9,486 nt of DNA, from positions 1-9,486 of the forward strand of contig DYDN01000032.1 in the NCBI GenBank assembly GCA_020717885.1, in the 5' to 3' direction. Position 1 is the stretch's first letter. Each line of letters starts with the position of its first letter. Below, piece after piece: positions 1 to 6,086 of this stretch. The stretch comes from Candidatus Forterrea sp. GTDB taxonomy: Archaea > Iainarchaeota > Iainarchaeia > Iainarchaeales > JAAZKV01. Made by a program: the position numbers and the translations under genes. The notes under the pieces were generated by a model that worked only from the letters and a program-made list of their open reading frames with translations, did no database searches and was not told the origin of the DNA.

Positions 1-2
1 AA

Positions 3-18
3 CCTTAATTTTTTAAGG
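3..18. repeat. Perfect 6-bp inverted repeat with T4 loop
   Basis: CCTTAA and TTAAGG flank TTTT. It may be the tail of a terminator for a gene left of the window, or a protein-binding palindrome. The upstream context is cut off, so no choice can be made. Confidence 0.4.
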
Positions 19-74
19 CAACAAAATTCTCCCCTAAAAACAAAGACTTTCAACAAAGCCCCTCAAAAAGAAAC

Positions 75-83
75 CTTAATAAG
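75..83 (+). promoter_or_regulatory. TATA box of the lipoprotein gene
   Basis: An AT-rich box (TTAATAA) lies behind a purine-rich AAAAAGAAACC stretch resembling a BRE. It is about 25 nt upstream of ATG 101, close to the 28-nt spacing seen elsewhere in the window. Confidence 0.4.
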
Positions 84-100
84 CCACTTTGATTCTTAGT

Positions 101-805
101 ATGCAAGTGATTTTGATGAAACGAAATATCTTGATTGGCGGAGCACTTGTACTTTTTGCGCTTGCACTACTCTTTGGGTGCACGATGCCTGGTGTTGGAA
201 CATTCACTCTTGGGGAAAACTTTACTGCGAAAGAAGGGAATTTTTATTATAACTCCGCCGAGGAACTTGGGGTTTATTTGGTTGGGATAACCGATTCAAG
301 GTGCCCGCAAGAGGTTAAATGCGTTTGGGCGGAAGAATTTGGTGCGGATTTATTTGTTGTTGCAAAGGACTTTAACCAAGTAATTAATTTAGGTGAAACG
401 ACTAACCCCGAGGTTTTAGTTGGAAGTAAGTACATAATAACACTCGTATCAGTAGACCCTGATACAAATGGGGCAGTGCTTAGGATAGACTCAGTGAGTG
501 GGGATTTTAATAATTTGTTAGTCGGGGGCGATAAGGATGAACACGGATGCATTGGCTCCGCGGGGTACTCTTGGTGCGAAGCAAAACAAAAATGCTTACG
601 AGTATGGGAAGAGCCGTGTAATGGAACAGATGATAATGTAAATGTGGGATTAGCAAACCCCGCCTCAACGAAGTGTATTAACAATGGAGGAACTTTAAAG
701 ATAGTGGATACTAATGAAGGGCAAGTGGGAATGTGTACTTTACTAAGCGGAAAGGTGTGCGAAGAGTGGGCGCTATTTAGGGGAGAATGTGGAGATACTT
801 CTTGA
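101..805 (+). CDS. Secreted lipoprotein with DUF333-type C-terminal domain
   Basis: Predicted exported lipoprotein of about 234 residues; function unknown. The N-terminus has a short basic start (MKRN), a hydrophobic stretch and a lipobox ending in LLFGC, with the lipidated Cys near residue 27. Three Cys-containing blocks follow. One is SRCPQEVKCVW (about 66-76), a motif found in other secreted hypothetical proteins. The second is GCIGSAGYSWCEAKQKC (about 149-165). The third, about 185-230, runs from ANPASTKC to CEEWALFRGEC and matches the DUF333 pattern. Six or more paired cysteines fit a disulphide-bonded extracellular protein. ATG 101 suits the upstream TATA box; ATG 116 (MKRN) is an equally reasonable start. 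The frame closes with TGA straight after the DUF333 core, while a Cys-rich frame continues in +1, so the real product may be longer. Confidence 0.82.
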   Translation: MQVILMKRNILIGGALVLFALALLFGCTMPGVGTFTLGENFTAKEGNFYYNSAEELGVYLVGITDSRCPQEVKCVWAEEFGADLFVVAKDFNQVINLGETTNPEVLVGSKYIITLVSVDPDTNGAVLRIDSVSGDFNNLLVGGDKDEHGCIGSAGYSWCEAKQKCLRVWEEPCNGTDDNVNVGLANPASTKCINNGGTLKIVDTNEGQVGMCTLLSGKVCEEWALFRGECGDTS

Positions 806-1145
806 ATGCATTTGCCCAAACCTAATACCTCCCGCACCTGAGTTCTGCAAGGATGGACGAGTAGTTCTTGTGATTAATGAGTGTAACTGCGTGAGCGGGT
901 ACTCTTGTGAAGGAATTGATTCTTCATTCAAAATCGCTCCGTGGGGATATCATTTTGGATGCAATTATGTTTCACAAGGTGCAGCATGGGATTACAATAA
1001 TCCTCCACCACAAGTATGTGGATTCATTCCAAATAGTTGCCCAAAAAATGAGCCATTTGTTATAGCAAACCTTGATACTGGGGCATGGCCTGATGGGTCA
1101 TTAAAAGGAAGCTTTGTTTGCTCAGAATCAATGCCCCCTAAATGA
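789..1145 (+). CDS. Cys-rich C-terminal domain, probably the frameshifted end of the lipoprotein
   Basis: This 118-residue frame overlaps the end of the lipoprotein gene by 17 nt in the +1 frame. It contains at least ten cysteines, including CICP, EFCKDGR, NECNCVSGYSC and PNSCPKNEP, in the style of extracellular Cys-rich modules. It has no signal peptide and no promoter or ribosome site of its own, and the only start is a GTG inside the upstream gene. Extracellular-type cysteines without an export signal make it most likely the distal part of the lipoprotein. It would be joined by a +1 shift at TCT TGA (800-805) or separated by a recent or sequencing indel. The 3' end is followed by a T8 tract. 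Confidence 0.6.
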   Translation: MEILLECICPNLIPPAPEFCKDGRVVLVINECNCVSGYSCEGIDSSFKIAPWGYHFGCNYVSQGAAWDYNNPPPQVCGFIPNSCPKNEPFVIANLDTGAWPDGSLKGSFVCSESMPPK

Positions 1146-1160
1146 ATTCAAGTAAATAGC

Positions 1161-1168
1161 TTTTTTTT
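1161..1168 (+). terminator. T8 terminator of the lipoprotein locus
   Basis: A run of eight T lies 16 nt after the stop at 1145, with no strong hairpin. This is the usual archaeal oligo-U termination signal. The opposite-strand gene ends at 1195, so the region is convergent. Confidence 0.5.
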
Positions 1169-1194
1169 AGTTGAACTTAATTCCTTTAGGAGTC

Positions 1195-1368
1195 TTATGC
1201 CTTCTTTTGGGTTGGCTTTGGCCCATCAGCCTTCTGCCTACCCGCATCCATAATGTTCTGATCCATTGAAGTTCTATTTGCCCTAAGCCACTGCTGTTCG
1301 CGGGCATTATCACGTGCCTTATTAATATCAGCAAGATTTGATTTTTGTTGTTTTTTAGAAGTAACCAT
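1195..1368 (-). CDS. Small basic hydrophilic protein, unknown
   Basis: Encodes 57 residues starting MVTSKKQQKSNLAD and ending KPTQKKA. It is rich in Lys, Arg, Gln, Asn and Asp with almost no hydrophobic core, so it is probably helical or disordered and might bind nucleic acid (inference). The open frame extends further upstream, but ATG 1368 was chosen because an ATATATA box (1391-1397) sits 29 nt before it, giving a leaderless transcript. It diverges from the RelB-type operon. I do not recognise the family. A competing minus-strand frame (1167-1451) has no such promoter match. Confidence 0.55.
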   Translation of the reverse strand: MVTSKKQQKSNLADINKARDNAREQQWLRANRTSMDQNIMDAGRQKADGPKPTQKKA

Positions 1369-1390
1369 AAACAATATACAATAGCAAGAG

Positions 1391-1397
1391 TATATAT
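1391..1397 (-). promoter_or_regulatory. TATA box for the small basic minus-strand gene
   Basis: Read on the minus strand, ATATATA begins 29 nt before ATG 1368, in the same geometry as the other leaderless starts in this window. Confidence 0.5.
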
Positions 1398-1440
1398 TGG
1401 GGTGTGCAAAAAAATAATTTTTGGCCGTGTTTCTTTTAGT

Positions 1441-1470
1441 CGGCAATTCACTTACAAAGCGTTTTTAAAT
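1441..1470 (+). promoter_or_regulatory. 30-bp promoter repeat, copy 1
   Basis: Starts with CGGCA and ends with AGCGTTTTTAAAT, the latter combining BRE and TATA box. It shares CGGCA, ACTT and the TATA block with copies at 3547, 3820 and 6597. ATG 1492 lies exactly 51 nt from its first base, in frame with the RelB-type antitoxin. Confidence 0.7.
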
Positions 1471-1530
1471 TCTCAAACTTCCTTTTCTTTTATGTTCCTA
1501 AAAAATAGTCCTTCTGGCCCAAACAAAAAG

Positions 1531-1538
1531 TTAATAAA
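1531..1538 (+). promoter_or_regulatory. Possible second promoter of the antitoxin gene
   Basis: TTAATAAA follows CAAAAAG and lies 30 nt before ATG 1561. This would give a leaderless transcript of the antitoxin with its family-typical length. Confidence 0.35.
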
Positions 1539-1560
1539 CTATGGCGGGCTATATGTTACT

Positions 1561-1785
1561 ATGGTTAATGCTACTAGTATTCAGGTTAGTGCTGAACTAA
1601 AGAAAACTCTTGAGAAGAGAAAAATGGTTGCCGCGGAATCCTATGAGGAAGTCATTTGGGATCTTCTTGAGGACACAATGGAACTTAATGAAGAAACGAA
1701 AAGAGAACTTTTGCAGGCAGAAGCTGAAATAAAAGCAGGCAAGTTCATTACTCATGAAGAACTTAAGAAAAAGCTGGGTCTTTGA
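1561..1785 (+). CDS. RelB-like antitoxin (RHH/VapB type)
   Basis: A 74-residue protein that would neutralise the RelE-like toxin encoded just downstream and repress the operon. An N-terminal beta strand (TSIQVSAEL) and two helices including SYEEVIWDLLED form a ribbon-helix-helix-like DNA-binding part. The C-terminal AEIKAGKFITHEELKKKLGL resembles the toxin-wrapping tail common in RelB-type antitoxins. Its stop is 3 nt before the GTG of the next frame. ATG 1561 gives the usual family length. However, promoter repeat copy 1 points at ATG 1492, in the same frame, which would add 23 residues (beginning MFLKNSPSGPNKK). Both forms may be made. Confidence 0.75.
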   Translation: MVNATSIQVSAELKKTLEKRKMVAAESYEEVIWDLLEDTMELNEETKRELLQAEAEIKAGKFITHEELKKKLGL

Positions 1786-1800
1786 GGGGTGCATGAGGGC

Positions 1801-2052
1801 ATGGTTTACCAAATCATCTACTCAAAAGAAGCCGATAAACAACTTGAAAGATTAGACAAGCATATAAGTGAGAGAATAATCTCGGTCATTGAGCGGTGCA
1901 GAATTAACCCTTATTCTCATGTAACCAAAGTTATCGGGACTAATTACTTTCGTGCCCGCGCGGGAGATTGGCGAATACTAATGAAAATTGAGAATAATCA
2001 ACTACTGATCCTAATACTTAAGATTGGGATGAGAGAGAATATTTATGACTAA
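1801..2052 (+). CDS. RelE-like mRNA interferase toxin
   Basis: An 83-residue RelE/ParE-superfamily toxin; RelE members cut mRNA on the ribosome. The order of elements fits the fold: an N-terminal strand (YQIIYSKEA), a long helical pair (ADKQLERLDKHISERI), the basic core YFRARAGDWRILMKI, and a C-terminal strand ILKIGMRENIYD, the usual LKxGxRxxIY ending. The Arg residues of the FRARAGDWR segment are the likely RNA-contacting ones (family knowledge). ATG 1801 follows GAGGGGTG at 1784-1791, a plausible Shine-Dalgarno; a GTG at 1789 is an alternative. It is expressed from the antitoxin promoter and overlaps the next gene by 8 nt. Confidence 0.82.
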   Translation: MVYQIIYSKEADKQLERLDKHISERIISVIERCRINPYSHVTKVIGTNYFRARAGDWRILMKIENNQLLILILKIGMRENIYD

Positions 2053-2602
2053 ATTGGGAAAAATAACAGGTTTCTTGTGCATCTTTGCTTCCGTGCAATT
2101 CCTTCTCGTAATGCTTTACTTGGAATCAATTCTCCCGGGGTTTGACAGGGCAAAGAACGTGATTAGTGATTTAGGTGTTGGGAGTACTGCTTTAGCATTT
2201 AACTTCTCAATCATCCTCACAGGGGTAATAGTACCCCTATTAGCGTTCCTTATTCTAAAGTCAAGCAAAAAATTACTTCCTTTTATTGCACTGGTTCTTT
2301 TTGGGGTTGCAATTATGTGCGTTGGGGTATTTCCAACTAATATTGGAGCGCTTCATGTTACCGCGGCAATACTTACTTTTGCTCTTGGCCCAATAATTTG
2401 CATTGGCTCATTTTGGTACTCAAAAAAACCTTTTAGTTATTTATTTGTTGTCCTTGGATTAATCTCAATCCTTGCCTCAACACTTTACCACTTCAACATA
2501 ACCTTTGGGGTGGGTTCGGGCTTTTTGGAAAGAATAATTGTTTATCCGCTCCTCATTTGGGGAATTGCTTTTGGAATGCAAATAGTTATTGGGAAGAAAT
2601 AG
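2045..2602 (+). CDS. DUF998-like six-helix membrane protein
   Basis: Encodes 185 residues with about six hydrophobic segments (near 8-28, 50-70, 77-95, 103-124, 130-148, 161-181). The block ISDLGVG after the first helix and the block FPTNIGALHVTAA in the middle match the DUF998 integral membrane family, whose function is unknown. The start codon overlaps the RelE stop as ATGACTAA, so translation is probably coupled and the three genes form one transcript. A membrane protein in a toxin-antitoxin operon is unusual. It may be a passenger, or it may link toxin activity to the membrane (inference). Confidence 0.8.
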   Translation: MTKLGKITGFLCIFASVQFLLVMLYLESILPGFDRAKNVISDLGVGSTALAFNFSIILTGVIVPLLAFLILKSSKKLLPFIALVLFGVAIMCVGVFPTNIGALHVTAAILTFALGPIICIGSFWYSKKPFSYLFVVLGLISILASTLYHFNITFGVGSGFLERIIVYPLLIWGIAFGMQIVIGKK

Positions 2603-2626
2603 TTTAATTCGCTGGTAGTTTAATTC
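2600..2626. repeat. 11-bp tandem direct repeat between convergent genes
   Basis: TAGTTTAATTC occurs at 2600-2610 and 2616-2626. The first copy contains the DUF998 gene stop codon. The repeat fills the short gap before the 3' end of the minus-strand dihydrouridine synthase. Confidence 0.5.
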
Positions 2627-2631
2627 TTGGA

Positions 2632-3459
2632 TTACATCTTATTCTCCAAGTAACTCGGAGTAAAACTCTGGCCGATTCTCATTAGAACATTCTTTTTGTG
2701 GCTGGGGGTAGAACTATACTTTTCCGCGAGGGAAGAATACTCCTTCTTCAATTCCTCAAAAGAAGGAACTTTGTTTCCTTTTAGTAAATCAAATATCGCC
2801 GGGTTGCGGCAAGCCCCCCTCCCAATCATCACACCCTTCACACCCGTCTTTTTTACTTCTTGAAGTGCCTGCAAAGACTCAATATCCCCATTCGCAATAA
2901 TCTCTTTTCCACCAGCAACACATTCCTCAAAAATAGAGTAATCAGGTTTATCCTCATAAGTTTCCTCTCCGGTTCTTGCGTGCACAATAAAAAAGTCAGG
3001 GTTCGTGCCATTAATTAGATTCATATGCACTTTAACCTTTTTCTCAAACGCACTAGCCCCAAGGCGAATCTTGAGCGAAACAGGGTAATTGTATTTTCTC
3101 ACAATTGAGATTAGGCGATTTGCCTTGGTTACTCGCTTCACCATGGCGCACCCTCTGCCAACCTTTTGTACTTCCGGTGCGGGGCAGCCAAAATTAAAAT
3201 TAAAACCCATAAACCCCTCGCTTGGCTTAAAATTCTTTAAATATTTTTCAAGCATCTCATCTTTGCCCGGGAGTATTTGAATTTGGGTCGGGGTATTATC
3301 AAGACGGAGAGTTTTACTCATGGTTGGCTTGTTATTCCTTGCAAGCCCGTCAATTTTAGCCATCTCGGTGAAAGTCAAATCCGCGCCGTGATTAAAACAA
3401 AGCCTGCGAAAAGCGGAATCAGTATGCTCTTCCATTGGAGCAAGCATGAAGCGAAACAT
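2632..3459 (-). CDS. dus: tRNA-dihydrouridine synthase (Dus family)
   Basis: FMN- and NAD(P)H-dependent reduction of uridine to dihydrouridine in tRNA, in the cytoplasm. The 275-residue protein opens with the Dus signature MLAPMEEHTDSAFRRLC. It carries NFNFGCPAPEVQKVGRG (about 87-103) with the catalytic Cys at 92, SLKIRLG (128-134) and HART (160-163). The FMN phosphate site is formed by NGD (190-192) and MIGRGACRNPAIF (211-223). It lacks much of the C-terminal helical tRNA-binding extension seen in longer members; the tail after residue 230 is short but present. ATG 3459 lies exactly 28 nt after the first T of TTTAATA on the minus strand, so the transcript is probably leaderless. It is a housekeeping gene flanked by accessory genes. 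Confidence 0.93.
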   Translation of the reverse strand: MFRFMLAPMEEHTDSAFRRLCFNHGADLTFTEMAKIDGLARNNKPTMSKTLRLDNTPTQIQILPGKDEMLEKYLKNFKPSEGFMGFNFNFGCPAPEVQKVGRGCAMVKRVTKANRLISIVRKYNYPVSLKIRLGASAFEKKVKVHMNLINGTNPDFFIVHARTGEETYEDKPDYSIFEECVAGGKEIIANGDIESLQALQEVKKTGVKGVMIGRGACRNPAIFDLLKGNKVPSFEELKKEYSSLAEKYSSTPSHKKNVLMRIGQSFTPSYLENKM

Positions 3460-3480
3460 ACAAATAATTCATTTGGATTG

Positions 3481-3489
3481 TATTAAAAA
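3481..3489 (-). promoter_or_regulatory. TATA box of the dus gene
   Basis: On the minus strand this reads TTTTTAATA. The TTTAATA core starts 28 nt before ATG 3459, one of the best-defined leaderless promoters in the window. Confidence 0.6.
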
Positions 3490-3546
3490 TAATGATTGAA
3501 GGGGTGTTTTGAGAAAACTAAATTTCCTAGGGGTTGCTTTCGCCAC

Positions 3547-3576
3547 CGGCATTTTACTTGCGGAGCGTTTTTATAG
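3547..3576 (+). promoter_or_regulatory. 30-bp promoter repeat, copy 2
   Basis: Begins CGGCA, contains ACTTGCGG and ends AGCGTTTTTATAG. GTG 3598 is 51 nt from its first base. Similarity to copy 4 continues past the TATA box into the start of the coding region (27 of 34 bases by eye). Confidence 0.7.
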
Positions 3577-3597
3577 AACAAAAATTGGTTTGTTTTG

Positions 3598-3801
3598 GTG
3601 ATTCTTTTGGCTGATGGGAAGATGAATGAATTGGGTTGGAATTATAAAAAAGGCAAAGCTAGAACCGAGCAGGAAAATAGTAAAAAATTGAAGGGACATA
3701 AGATAAAAGTTTTGGAAAAATTGCGCTGGAATAAAAAGAAAGGTGTTCTTGAAAAATCAAAGAAAGGGAGCAGAATAAAGAAATTAATTTGGATGGATTA
3801 G
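3598..3801 (+). CDS. Small Lys-rich protein upstream of the methyltransferase
   Basis: Encodes 67 residues, roughly a third Lys or Arg, with no recognised family. The segment ELGWNYKKGKA (about 11-21) is echoed by KLRWNKKKGVL (41-51), so the protein may hold two copies of a small basic Trp-containing unit, which could contact nucleic acid (inference). GTG 3598 is chosen because promoter repeat copy 2 sits 51 nt upstream and its TATA core 28 nt upstream; a TTG at 3595 is the only nearby alternative. The stop is 18 nt before promoter copy 3 of the methyltransferase gene. It is either a genuine small R-M-associated protein or a remnant. Confidence 0.5.
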   Translation: MILLADGKMNELGWNYKKGKARTEQENSKKLKGHKIKVLEKLRWNKKKGVLEKSKKGSRIKKLIWMD

Positions 3802-3819
3802 TTCGTAAGCGCCTTAGGT

Positions 3820-3849
3820 CGGCATTTCACTTCCAAAAAGTGTTTAAAT
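3820..3849 (+). promoter_or_regulatory. 30-bp promoter repeat, copy 3
   Basis: Begins CGGCATTTCACTTCCAAA and ends GTGTTTAAAT. GTG 3870 is 50 nt and ATG 3879 is 59 nt from its first base. This is the promoter of the adenine methyltransferase gene. Confidence 0.75.
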
Positions 3850-3869
3850 ACCAACTGCGCTATCTTAGT

Positions 3870-4751
3870 GTGACTAGTATGGAAGCAAAACCTTTTGTTA
3901 AGTGGGCTGGAGGAAAGAGGCAATTAATTGAACAACTAGTTAAGCACTTGCCGGAAGAGTTCAATAATTATTATGAGCCTTTTTTGGGCGGAGGAGCTTT
4001 ATTTTTCAAACTCTCACTTTTAGGAAGAATTAAGCACGCTTATTTGAATGACGTTAGCGCGCCGCTAGTTCAGGCTTACAAGACAATTAAAGAGAAACCA
4101 ACTGAGTTAATTGTTGAGTTGGGTAGTGGGAAATACAAGAATGATAAGGAAACTTTTCTCAAGATAAGGGCAGAGAAGTCAACTAATTTGGTAAAAGCAA
4201 CTGCGAGATTTATTTATTTGAATAAAACCGCGTTCAATGGTTTGTATAGGGTTAATTCAAGCGGCGGGTTTAATGTTCCTTTTGGGAAATACACAAATCC
4301 AAGAATCCTTGATGAAGAAAACATTTTGGCAGTAAGTGATGCTTTGCAGAGGGATGAATTAACTTGCGTTGATTTTGAAATGGCGACTGCTTCTGCGAAA
4401 AAAGGCGATTTGGTTTATTTTGATCCGCCCTATCACCCAGTAAGCAAAACAGCTAATTTTACGAGTTACACTAAGGATAGCTTTACTGAACTAGATCAAG
4501 AGAGGCTCGCAAGATTAGTTGAAAGATTAACTAACAAAGGGTGTTTTGTGATGCTAAGTAATTCCTATTCGCCGCTAATACTCGATTTGTACAAAGGATT
4601 TGAGGTAAATGTGGTTAATGCGACAAGAATGATTAACTGCAAAGCAGAAGGAAGGGGAAAAGTAAAGGAAGTAATAGTTACAAACTACAATTTACTTAGT
4701 GGGCAAACCCAAAAAACTCAAGGGAAGCTCGTTGAAAAAATAATAGCATGA
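3870..4751 (+). CDS. DNA adenine N6-methyltransferase, Dam/DpnM (D12, alpha) class
   Basis: Transfers a methyl group from AdoMet to adenine N6, protecting host DNA from the partner nuclease. The 293-residue product matches Dam-type length. FVKWAGGKRQL (about 9-19) is motif X, and YYEPFLGGGALFF (34-46) is the AdoMet-binding motif I. The family block LNKTAFNGLYRVNSSGGFN follows at about 117-135, and DPPYHP (185-190) is the catalytic motif IV. Near the C-terminus EGRGKVKEVIVTNY is typical. Members of this class usually recognise GATC, though others such as M.EcoRV do not. The open frame reaches back to 3789, but repeat copy 3 supports GTG 3870 or ATG 3879. The last 60 bp overlap the convergent endonuclease gene. 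Confidence 0.92.
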   Translation: MTSMEAKPFVKWAGGKRQLIEQLVKHLPEEFNNYYEPFLGGGALFFKLSLLGRIKHAYLNDVSAPLVQAYKTIKEKPTELIVELGSGKYKNDKETFLKIRAEKSTNLVKATARFIYLNKTAFNGLYRVNSSGGFNVPFGKYTNPRILDEENILAVSDALQRDELTCVDFEMATASAKKGDLVYFDPPYHPVSKTANFTSYTKDSFTELDQERLARLVERLTNKGCFVMLSNSYSPLILDLYKGFEVNVVNATRMINCKAEGRGKVKEVIVTNYNLLSGQTQKTQGKLVEKIIA

Positions 4752-5213
4752 ACCTGATTTTACATAACTAAGTGTGTCGTTGTATCGCTTATCTTTAAAC
4801 CAATCGTTCAAAACATATGCGTATTCTACTTTGAGTTTCAGTGGTTCAACTAGTTTTTCATAATGGGTTTTTTTGAAGTCACAGGTTTGGAGTTTCTCAT
4901 CAACCGAACCCTCAACTTTCTGGAACTTTATCTCAACAATGTAAATTGTGTTAGTGTTCACAACAAAAATCACTTGGTCGGGCAATAATTGCTTTGAAAG
5001 AACATCACTCCACTCAATTCCCTTTGGTTGCAAGAATTTTTTGTAAAACCCATGTTTCTTGTAAAGCTCTGCCACTAATTTGCCATTAAAGAGAACTTTC
5101 TCGCCCTGGACAGAATAACCTTTAAGCTTCTTGAACAAGGTGCTCATATCAACGCGTTCCTCAAACCTTAGCCCTGTTTGAGTCCTTGCCCCGCCAAAAC
5201 CGCCCCTAATCAT
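4692..5213 (-). CDS. Type II restriction endonuclease, PD-(D/E)XK fold
   Basis: Probable partner nuclease of the convergent adenine methyltransferase. The 173-residue protein has LLPDQ with Asp79 and YIVEIKFQ with Glu94-Ile-Lys96, which is the PD-X14-EXK active site with strand spacing typical of PD-(D/E)XK enzymes. The N-terminal GGFGGARTQTGLRFE and the later GSVDEKLQTCDFK and YVLNDWF look like conserved family blocks. The open frame extends to 5330, but ATG 5213 is preferred because TTTAAAT (5237-5243, minus strand) lies 30 nt upstream. The 3' ends of the two R-M genes overlap by 60 bp, so transcription of one is antisense to the other. The recognition site is inferred only from the methyltransferase class. 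Confidence 0.85.
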   Translation of the reverse strand: MIRGGFGGARTQTGLRFEERVDMSTLFKKLKGYSVQGEKVLFNGKLVAELYKKHGFYKKFLQPKGIEWSDVLSKQLLPDQVIFVVNTNTIYIVEIKFQKVEGSVDEKLQTCDFKKTHYEKLVEPLKLKVEYAYVLNDWFKDKRYNDTLSYVKSGSCYYFFNELPLSFLGLPTK

Positions 5214-5236
5214 GGCAAAACAAAGAGCTTTCAAAT

Positions 5237-5243
5237 ATTTAAA
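5237..5243 (-). promoter_or_regulatory. TATA box of the restriction endonuclease gene
   Basis: TTTAAAT on the minus strand, 30 nt before ATG 5213. It lacks the upstream CGGCA and ACTT blocks of the promoter repeat, so the nuclease is probably controlled separately from the methyltransferase. Confidence 0.55.
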
Positions 5244-5268
5244 CATAAACAACAAGCGGAATTCTGGG

Positions 5269-5275
5269 TTTAAAA
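5269..5275 (+). promoter_or_regulatory. TATA box of a small divergent ORF
   Basis: TTTAAAA begins exactly 28 nt before GTG 5297. It lies 25 bp from the nuclease TATA box on the other strand, making a compact divergent promoter pair. Confidence 0.45.
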
Positions 5276-5296
5276 AAGTAATCCAAAAGACGACGA

Positions 5297-5443
5297 GTGA
5301 CGAAGGTAAAAGACGCAGATTGCTGGACACTTTTTTTAGGAACGCCCACTCTTTTGGAGTCAGATTTGAATTTTAGTTCCACTGTCGGGGTGGTTCATCG
5401 TGAGAGTTATGATTTTTTTGTTGTGAAGTATGAATATAATTGA
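5297..5443 (+). CDS. Small 48-residue ORF divergent from the nuclease gene
   Basis: Starts GTG and reads VTKVKDADCWTLFLG, ending FFVVKYEYN. No family is recognised. Hydrophobic and charged residues alternate as in beta strands. The support is positional: an in-frame stop (5279-5281) prevents extension, and the TATA box starts exactly 28 nt before the GTG, matching the leaderless rule seen for dus and three repeat promoters. It is antisense to the upstream extension of the nuclease frame. It could be a regulator of the R-M system, a remnant or chance. Confidence 0.4.
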   Translation: MTKVKDADCWTLFLGTPTLLESDLNFSSTVGVVHRESYDFFVVKYEYN

Positions 5444-5477
5444 TTTTCATGCTATGGGTAACTAGTTATTCCTTCGC

Positions 5478-6023
5478 TTAGTTTTGTATTTGGTAGTCAA
5501 CTTCTTTAGGAATTATTCCTTCCTTAATCATTAATTGTACTCTACGTTTATTCTTCTCAAGTTCCTTAGCAGGGTTTTCTCTTAGCCTTGAGGTGAATTG
5601 CTCAAATTGTTTCCAGTGGCTAACTCCCCCAATTTGTTGTGAATCAGCTCCTCGGAAATGGAGTGTTTTGTATTTTTTTGCGTTTGATTTGACAACAGGG
5701 ATGCGTTCAAAAGGGCCATCAAAAACTGCGTAACTGTCAAGAACATTCTCTAGCGAGTGAAATACTAATGTGTGTACCTCTCCCTTAACTACTGTTTCAA
5801 CATAATCATGTACTTCCCACTTCTTTCTCTCTGCGTTATAAAAAACTTCTCTTGCAACTTGCTTTGTTAGGAAAATATTTTTGCCAATTGTTAGGAAGAA
5901 CTTCTTTTCATTACTTGAAACACCTTTAGCCAAATCACTTAACTCAAGCTCATCAAGGAGGAGGGAGTGTAAATCAAAATACGTTTTTGCTATTCTATTC
6001 ATTGCAGTAATTCTTTCGTCCAT
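5478..6023 (-). CDS. Hypothetical protein, 181 residues
   Basis: I do not recognise this protein. It begins MDERITAMNRIAKTYFDLHSL, with a helical Leu/Glu-rich N-terminal third. A mixed strand-rich middle follows (KKWEVHDYVETVVKG, DSYAVFDGPFERIPVV), then a basic helical C-terminus (NPAKELEKNKRRVQLMIKEG). No membrane segment or signal peptide is seen. ATG 6023 (or GTG 6026) is preceded by GAGGG as a possible Shine-Dalgarno. No TATA box lies at -28, and the frame remains open without a start codon to 6110, overlapping the damaged GNAT gene on the other strand. The 5' end may therefore be incomplete. It could belong to the neighbouring defence genes, but nothing shows this directly. Confidence 0.6.
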   Translation of the reverse strand: MDERITAMNRIAKTYFDLHSLLLDELELSDLAKGVSSNEKKFFLTIGKNIFLTKQVAREVFYNAERKKWEVHDYVETVVKGEVHTLVFHSLENVLDSYAVFDGPFERIPVVKSNAKKYKTLHFRGADSQQIGGVSHWKQFEQFTSRLRENPAKELEKNKRRVQLMIKEGIIPKEVDYQIQN

Positions 6024-6086
6024 CACAGTGCCCTCGTGTTTCTTTGATTTTGCGTTCTTCTCAAGAAGAGCAATTGCACGCGTAGA

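Noticed and set aside
274..837. Long minus-strand frame opposite the lipoprotein gene
   Set aside because: It is antisense to a well-supported lipoprotein, has a Ser/His/Pro-rich composition typical of shadow frames, and has no promoter.
1167..1451. Second minus-strand frame overlapping the small basic gene
   Set aside because: The alternative frame (1195-1368) has the TATA match and a coherent hydrophilic sequence; this one has neither.
3089..3486. Two plus-strand frames inside the dus region
   Set aside because: They are antisense to the strongly supported dihydrouridine synthase and are not protein-like.
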